Source: an uncultured Clostridia bacterium (lineage in GTDB: Bacteria > Bacillota > Clostridia > Saccharofermentanales > Saccharofermentanaceae). From it: a DNA stretch of 9,676 nucleotides. The stretch spans positions 1-9,676 of the forward strand of contig CAMJGB010000063.1 in assembly GCA_946405115.1 (NCBI GenBank), given 5' to 3'. This document shows, piece by piece, positions 6,254 to 9,676 of this stretch; position 1 is the first letter of the stretch, and the number at the start of each line of letters is the position of its first letter. A model generated the notes under the pieces. It saw nothing but the letters and a program-made list of their open reading frames with translations. It had not been told where the DNA came from and did no database searches. The translations under genes and the position numbers were made by a program.

Positions 6254-6274
6254 TGAGTAATTATAAAGTATATA
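6246..6274 (+). promoter_or_regulatory. Near-consensus promoter of the antitoxin/GNAT/methyltransferase cassette
   Basis: TTGACA (6246-6251) is a perfect -35. Exactly 17 bases later stands TATATA (6269-6274), which matches TATAAT at four of six positions. Transcription would begin near 6281, which falls inside the N-terminal codons of the antitoxin-like ORF. If this is the real promoter, the antitoxin cannot be made in full length from it, while the GNAT and methyltransferase can. Confidence 0.5.
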
Positions 6275-6454
6275 CGAGGTGCTAACGAACTTAAGAAGCA
6301 GATATCAATTAAGGTGTCTCCCGGTGTTATTGAATACTTTAAGAACGAAGCTAGGGAGACAGGCATTCCTTATCAGACATTAATCAATCTCTACCTTGAT
6401 GAGTGTGTTCGAGAGAAGAAATTGAAGATAAAGTGGACTGAAGAGGCCGGATGA
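6263..6454 (+). CDS. BrnA/CopG-like ribbon-helix-helix antitoxin ORF, start codon uncertain
   Basis: The frame encodes ELKKQISIKVSPGVIEYF and then NEARETGIPYQTLINLYLDE, the typical pattern of BrnA/CopG-type antitoxins: a basic beta strand (KKQISIKV) followed by two helices. It ends EEAG at 6452-6454. An in-frame stop at 6254-6256 bounds it upstream, and no ATG, GTG or TTG lies before the DNA-binding strand. The codon at 6263 is ATA (then AAG TAT ATA CGA), exactly where family proteins would start, so ATG to ATA loss is likely. The first GTG (6314) would remove the ribbon. No BrnT-like toxin lies upstream. The stop overlaps the next gene as ATGA. It is probably a remnant or poorly translated gene, and could be called a pseudogene. 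Confidence 0.6.
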   Translation: MKYIRGANELKKQISIKVSPGVIEYFKNEARETGIPYQTLINLYLDECVREKKLKIKWTEEAG

Positions 6455-6900
6455 TGGTTGATTTGATTGAGTACAACAGCAGATTGAAAGATGAAGTGTT
6501 CCGCTTTACGGCGGAGTGTTTTGCTGAGCTAGGAAAGAAGTTCGAACCTGATGGTCGCCATGAGTTTTATAAATCCATAGATGAGCATTTCGACGGCTTC
6601 TGGTGTCTGGTCGACGATGGACGAGTGATAGGAACGGTTGCTGTCGGAAGGATCGATGAGACTACTTCTGAGTTGAAGGCTTTGTATGTTGATAATTCAT
6701 ACAGGGGACAGGGCTTGGGTTTTAAGCTTCTTGATCATGCAGTCTCGTTTGCCCGTATTTCGGGATATAAGCGAGTGGTTCTTGATTCGATGTCGAAGTA
6801 TGAAAGTGCAGCAAAGCTATATAGACGGTATGGCTTTAACGATATCGACAGATATAATGATAATGCTTATGCAGATGTATTTATGGAGTTAGTTTTTTGA
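6451..6900 (+). CDS. GNAT family N-acetyltransferase
   Basis: The 149-aa single-domain protein should transfer an acetyl group from acetyl-CoA to an amine; the substrate is unknown. The acetyl-CoA motif is complete: LKALYVDNSYRGQGLG with R85-G-Q-G-L-G90 forming the pyrophosphate loop, followed by the C-terminal KYESAAKLYRRYGF element with Y124. Two start codons are adjacent (ATG at 6451 and 6454). AAGAGG (6441-6446) is better spaced for the second, which would shorten the protein by one residue. The start overlaps the antitoxin-like stop as ATGA, and the stop overlaps the methyltransferase start as TTGA. The antitoxin-then-GNAT order recalls TacA-TacT modules, but the sequence looks like an ordinary GNAT. 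Confidence 0.9.
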   Translation: MMVDLIEYNSRLKDEVFRFTAECFAELGKKFEPDGRHEFYKSIDEHFDGFWCLVDDGRVIGTVAVGRIDETTSELKALYVDNSYRGQGLGFKLLDHAVSFARISGYKRVVLDSMSKYESAAKLYRRYGFNDIDRYNDNAYADVFMELVF

Positions 6901-7568
6901 AAGACAACAGTTCAGCATACAATTCGAATGTTTATGATCAGAGCATAGTTAACACTCTGCCTTACTATAGTGAGTATTTTAAGCAGATTATAGATTTGGT
7001 GGATAAGACTGGATTTAAAGATATTAAGTGGCTCGACACAGGCTGCGGCACCGGTACGCTCGCACAGCTTGTTCTCACACATCGAAAAGACGTTGCCTTC
7101 ACTTTGTGCGACCCGTCTGAGAATATGCTCGAGGAAGCCAAGGCGAAGCTTAGTGATTCCGGTATTTCATATATTAATAAGTGTTCCCAGGAGTTGAACT
7201 TTAAGGATGAGTTCGACGTTGTCACTGCCGTTCAGTGCCATCACTATCTTGATAAGGAGCAAAGGGAGCAGGCAACCCGTAACTGCTTTAATGCACTTAA
7301 GGATAAAGGCATATTTATTACTTTCGAGAATATAAGGATGTCTACGGAAGAAAGTGATAGAATAGCACTCGACCGCTGGACGGATTTCATAAGACAGAAT
7401 TTCCAAGATGAGGAGAAAGTCAGAAATCACGTTGCAAGAAGAGGAGTCGAGGTTCATCCGATCACAATCGAGGAGCATCTGGAACTTCTTAAAAAATGCG
7501 GCTTTACATCCGTAAATCTGCTGTGGACATCGTATCTTCAGGCAGGTTTCTGGGCGATAAAAAATTAA
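6897..7568 (+). CDS. Class I SAM-dependent methyltransferase
   Basis: The 223-aa protein has a Rossmann-type methyltransferase fold. Motif I is LDTGCGTGT (46-54), the acidic residue binding the SAM ribose is D72 in TLCDPSENML, and FDVVTAVQCHHYL (106-118) corresponds to motif IV. The C-terminal part (EEHLELLKKCGF to WAIKN) faintly resembles CmoA-like enzymes, but I would not name the substrate. Translation starts at TTG (6897) with GGAG (6885-6888) eight bases upstream. There is no in-frame ATG until deep inside motif I, so TTG is well supported. It overlaps the GNAT stop by 4 nt and is the last gene of the cassette. No terminator follows, and the rpmF promoter begins four bases after the stop codon. 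Confidence 0.88.
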   Translation: MKDNSSAYNSNVYDQSIVNTLPYYSEYFKQIIDLVDKTGFKDIKWLDTGCGTGTLAQLVLTHRKDVAFTLCDPSENMLEEAKAKLSDSGISYINKCSQELNFKDEFDVVTAVQCHHYLDKEQREQATRNCFNALKDKGIFITFENIRMSTEESDRIALDRWTDFIRQNFQDEEKVRNHVARRGVEVHPITIEEHLELLKKCGFTSVNLLWTSYLQAGFWAIKN

Positions 7569-7571
7569 TGC

Positions 7572-7600
7572 TTGCAAATATAACCATTCCACGTTATAAT
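7572..7600 (+). promoter_or_regulatory. Promoter of rpmF
   Basis: TTGCAA (7572-7577) and a perfect TATAAT (7595-7600) stand exactly 17 bases apart. Transcription would start near 7607, giving a leader of about 50 nt before the ATG at 7657. The strength suits a ribosomal protein gene. It starts directly after the methyltransferase stop. Confidence 0.8.
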
Positions 7601-7656
7601 CGCTAAGCACGTTTGAAAGACAAACTATACCTACATGAGATGGAGGTGGAAAATAT

Positions 7657-7842
7657 ATGGCACATCCTAAGAGAAAATGGTCGAAGGCAAGAACTTCACG
7701 TCACAGAAGCTTGTGGAAGCTTTCTGTTCCGGGTTTTGTTGAGTGCCCGCAGTGTCATCAGAAGATGCTTCGCCGCACAGTTTGCAAGAACTGCGGATAT
7801 CTTGATGGTAGAGCTGTTGTAACAGTAGGCGAAGAAGAGTAA
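7657..7842 (+). CDS. rpmF: 50S ribosomal protein bL32 (zinc-binding form)
   Basis: This 61-aa protein of the large ribosomal subunit starts MAHPKRKWSKARTSRHRSLW, characteristic of bL32. Four cysteines (C30-x2-C33 and C43-x2-C46) make the zinc ribbon, so this is the C+ paralogue and not a zinc-independent version. GGAGG (7642-7646) lies ten bases before the ATG. The gene has its own near-consensus promoter and a strong terminator downstream. The yceD gene that often precedes rpmF is absent; instead a methyltransferase is found. Confidence 0.97.
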   Translation: MAHPKRKWSKARTSRHRSLWKLSVPGFVECPQCHQKMLRRTVCKNCGYLDGRAVVTVGEEE

Positions 7843-7866
7843 TTCTTCCTTGAACTAACAGAAACC

Positions 7867-7903
7867 AGGCGGTGTTGATGTTCTTAACACCGCCTTTATT
7901 TTT
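7867..7903 (+). terminator. Rho-independent terminator after rpmF
   Basis: AGGCGGTGTT (7867-7876) pairs perfectly with AACACCGCCT (7886-7895) around a 9-nt loop and is followed by TTATTTTT (7896-7903). The ribosome binding site of der begins only six bases later, so read-through past this hairpin is the only visible way to transcribe der. Confidence 0.85.
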
Positions 7904-7920
7904 GCATCAGGAGATGGATC

Positions 7921-9255
7921 ATGAGTAAACCTGCCGTAGCCATTGTCGGACGCCCGAACGTCGGTAAGTCTTCGCTTTTCAACACTCTTTACGGTGAGCG
8001 TATATCTATCGTACACGATACCCCCGGTGTTACGAGGGATCGTATTTATGCTACCGCGACTTGGCGTGAAAGAGAGTTTGTGATCATCGATACAGGCGGT
8101 ATCGAGCCTGCAGGTGATGATGTAATTTTGCTTGGTATGAGAGCTCAGGCAGAGGTTGCCATCGCTACAGCTGATGTAATCGTATTTATGGTTGATCTCA
8201 AGTCCGGTATGACCGCGGCTGACAAGGAGATCGCCGCTATGCTTAGAAAATCCGGTAAGCCGATCGTAATTGCAGTCAACAAGTCTGATAAGGTCGGTGA
8301 GCCTCCCGTCGAGATGTATGAGTTCTATAACTTGGGACTCGGTGACTCGGATATTGTGCCTATTTCCGCTGCACACAGATTAGGAATCGGAGATCTGCTT
8401 GATAAGATTTTCGAGTATTTCCCGAGCGAAGACGGAGATAACGAAGACGAGGGCAGAATCAGAGTAGCCCTCATTGGACGCCCTAATGCAGGTAAGTCGA
8501 GCCTCACGAACAAAATGAGTGGAAGCGACAGAAGTATCGTTTCCGATGTTGCAGGTACAACACGTGATGCCATCGACGTTCATATCGAGAATAAGTACGG
8601 CAAGTTCGTGCTCGTAGATACAGCCGGCATGAGGAAGAAGAGCCGCATCGAGGACAGTGTCGAGAAGTACTCCATGGTAAGAGCGCTTCAGGCAGTGGAT
8701 AAGGCCGATGTGTGCGTTATCCTCATCGACGCTTCCGTAGGAATTACAGAGCAGGATACAAGAGTGGCAGGTGTCGCTCATGACAGCGGCAAGGCCTGCA
8801 TTATCGCAATTAATAAGTGGGATATCGTTGATAAGGAGACGGGTACTCTTGAGGCCATGACGAAGATGGTCAAGGAGAGATTCCCTTTCATGGATTACGC
8901 TCCTATTATCTTCATCTCAGCTAAGACGGGACAAAGAGTTGATAAGCTCTGGGAAGCCATCGTCAAGGCTGATGCTTCCTCTTCCAAGAGACTTACTACA
9001 GGTGTCTTTAACGACATGCTTACAGAAGCAATTGCAATGGTACCTACACCTCAGGATAAGGGTAAGCACCTCAAGATCTATTACGGTACACAGGTAGCCA
9101 TTAAGCCGCCGACGTTCGCACTCTTTGTTAACGACACTGAACTGTCGCATTTCTCTTACGAGAGATACATCGAGAACCAGATCAGACGTAACTTCGGTTT
9201 CGAAGGAACCCCGATTAGGATTTTATTGCGTAATAAAAAGGGCGAACAGACTTAA
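7921..9255 (+). CDS. der: Ribosome assembly GTPase Der (EngA)
   Basis: Der is an essential GTPase with two tandem G domains that acts in maturation of the 50S subunit. The first domain shows GRPNVGKS (10-17), DTPGVTRDR (about 33-41), DTGG (57-60) and NKSD (120-123). The second shows GRPNAGKS (186-193), DTAGM (233-237) and NKWD (298-301). A C-terminal KH-like domain of about 85 residues follows, and the protein ends with a basic tail. The length of 444 aa is normal for the family. AGGAG (7909-7913) lies seven bases before the ATG. It follows rpmF closely, separated by a terminator, and is followed by typA, so three genes for ribosome function are clustered. No anomalies are seen. Confidence 0.97.
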   Translation: MSKPAVAIVGRPNVGKSSLFNTLYGERISIVHDTPGVTRDRIYATATWREREFVIIDTGGIEPAGDDVILLGMRAQAEVAIATADVIVFMVDLKSGMTAADKEIAAMLRKSGKPIVIAVNKSDKVGEPPVEMYEFYNLGLGDSDIVPISAAHRLGIGDLLDKIFEYFPSEDGDNEDEGRIRVALIGRPNAGKSSLTNKMSGSDRSIVSDVAGTTRDAIDVHIENKYGKFVLVDTAGMRKKSRIEDSVEKYSMVRALQAVDKADVCVILIDASVGITEQDTRVAGVAHDSGKACIIAINKWDIVDKETGTLEAMTKMVKERFPFMDYAPIIFISAKTGQRVDKLWEAIVKADASSSKRLTTGVFNDMLTEAIAMVPTPQDKGKHLKIYYGTQVAIKPPTFALFVNDTELSHFSYERYIENQIRRNFGFEGTPIRILLRNKKGEQT

Positions 9256-9299
9256 AATATTGTGCATATAGCCATATAGGTTAATTGCGCTCGAAGTAG

Positions 9300-9338
9300 T
9301 TAAATATTAAAGGCAAAAAATCGTATTTTAATATTTAA
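9300..9338. repeat. Perfect 12-bp AT-only inverted repeat in the typA leader
   Basis: TTAAATATTAAA (9300-9311) and TTTAATATTTAA (9327-9338) are exact reverse complements separated by 15 bases. The right arm ends one base before the typA GGAG (9340-9343). It could be a DNA operator, an RNA hairpin affecting ribosome access, or part of an AT-rich promoter. It has no T-tract after it and lies too near the start codon to be a terminator of der. I cannot decide between these from sequence. Confidence 0.5.
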
Positions 9339-9354
9339 TGGAGTGTCAGCTTAT

Positions 9355-9676
9355 ATGAAGATCGAGAATTTACGTAACATCGCCATCATCGCACACGTTG
9401 ACCATGGTAAGACTACTATCGTCGACTCCATGCTTAAGCAGGCCGGCATCTATCGTGAGAACGAGCAGATCGTCGAGCAGGTAATGGACAGCAATGATCT
9501 TGAGAGAGAAAGAGGAATCACAATCCTTGCCAAGAACACTGCTATCGATTACAAGGGCATCAGAATCAACGTTGTTGATACTCCCGGACACGCAGACTTC
9601 GGTGGTGAGGTAGAGCGTGTACTTAAGATGGTTGACTCAGTTCTTCTCGTAGTTGACGCTTTCGACGGACCTATGC
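9355..9676 (+). CDS. typA: Translational GTPase TypA/BipA (N-terminal part, cut by window end)
   Basis: The first 107 residues are visible; the full family length is about 600-615. TypA/BipA is an EF-G-like GTPase that binds the ribosome and acts in 50S assembly and stress or cold adaptation. The G1 motif is AHVDHGKT (13-20), the switch region RERGITI is at 51-57, and the G3 motif DTPGH is at 75-79, followed by [11 protein letters not shown]. The start [20 protein letters not shown] is typical. GGAG (9340-9343) lies eleven bases before the ATG, a rather long spacing. The gene follows der in the same direction with a 99-nt gap that holds a perfect inverted repeat and no obvious terminator. Confidence 0.96.
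   Translation, partial: MKIENLRNIAIIAHVDHGKTTIVDSMLKQAGIYRENEQIVEQVMDSNDLERERGITILAKNTAIDYKGIRINVVDTPGHADFGGEVERVLKMVDSVLLVVDAFDGPM

Noticed and set aside
6178..6366. Minus-strand frame between the phosphoesterase and the GNAT gene
   Set aside because: The plus strand of the same bases encodes a recognisable ribbon-helix-helix protein, and the minus product resembles nothing.
6451..6900. GNAT gene as a definite TacT-type tRNA-acetylating toxin
   Set aside because: The position after an RHH gene fits, but the sequence pattern is that of a general GNAT and the RHH protein resembles BrnA rather than TacA. Kept only as a question.
7817..7845. TTGTAA-N17-TAATTC as a der promoter at the end of rpmF
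   Set aside because: The -10 matches the consensus at only two of six positions.
1..9676. CRISPR array, insertion sequence, phage core genes, tRNA or rRNA
   Set aside because: No regularly spaced repeats, transposase motifs, phage structural genes or tRNA-like folds were seen on either strand.

Overview
The window looks like chromosome of an anaerobic Bacillota (Clostridia-type) bacterium. The main reasons are a Firmicutes-type class III fructose-1,6-bisphosphatase, a DUF975 membrane protein, a VanR/VanS-like two-component pair, a zinc-type L32, and strong AGGAGG-like ribosome binding sites in front of several genes. Genus cannot be read from the sequence alone. No rRNA, tRNA, CRISPR array, insertion sequence or prophage core gene is visible.

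Layout: (1) 1-880 is sparse. It holds one convincing small orphan gene (529-774, 81 aa) bounded by two hairpin/T-tract terminators (369-397 and 804-834), plus a doubtful short minus-strand ORF with a good ribosome binding site. (2) 883-2829 is fbp, class III FBPase. (3) 2826-6175 is a minus-strand block, read from right to left: a metallophosphoesterase, a DUF975 integral membrane protein with a very acidic loop, an OmpR/PhoB-type response regulator, and its histidine kinase (ATGA overlap between the last two). The kinase gene converges on fbp with a 4-nt stop-codon overlap. (4) 6239-7568 is a plus-strand cassette: a palindrome overlapping a consensus -35, a BrnA/CopG-like ribbon-helix-helix antitoxin ORF that seems to lack a normal start codon, a GNAT acetyltransferase (ATGA overlap) and a class I methyltransferase (TTGA overlap, TTG start). 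(5) 7572-9676 is housekeeping: rpmF (L32) with a near-consensus promoter and terminator, der (tandem-GTPase ribosome assembly factor), and the start of typA/bipA, which runs off the window end.

How the parts work together: der, typA and rpmF all serve ribosome assembly or translation. The most interesting regulatory signal is upstream of the DUF975 gene. Three copies of CCTTAAC start at 5581, 5603 and 5614, that is 22 and 11 bp apart, the helical phasing used by OmpR/PhoB-family regulators. They lie just upstream of a TACAAT -10 with no recognisable -35. The neighbouring response regulator is the natural candidate to bind there, which would make DUF975 + regulator + kinase one envelope-response module. 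The second candidate system is the antitoxin-like/GNAT/methyltransferase cassette with its own palindromic operator. It may be a decayed toxin-antitoxin locus whose promoter now drives two modifying enzymes. Both readings are inferences from sequence layout.
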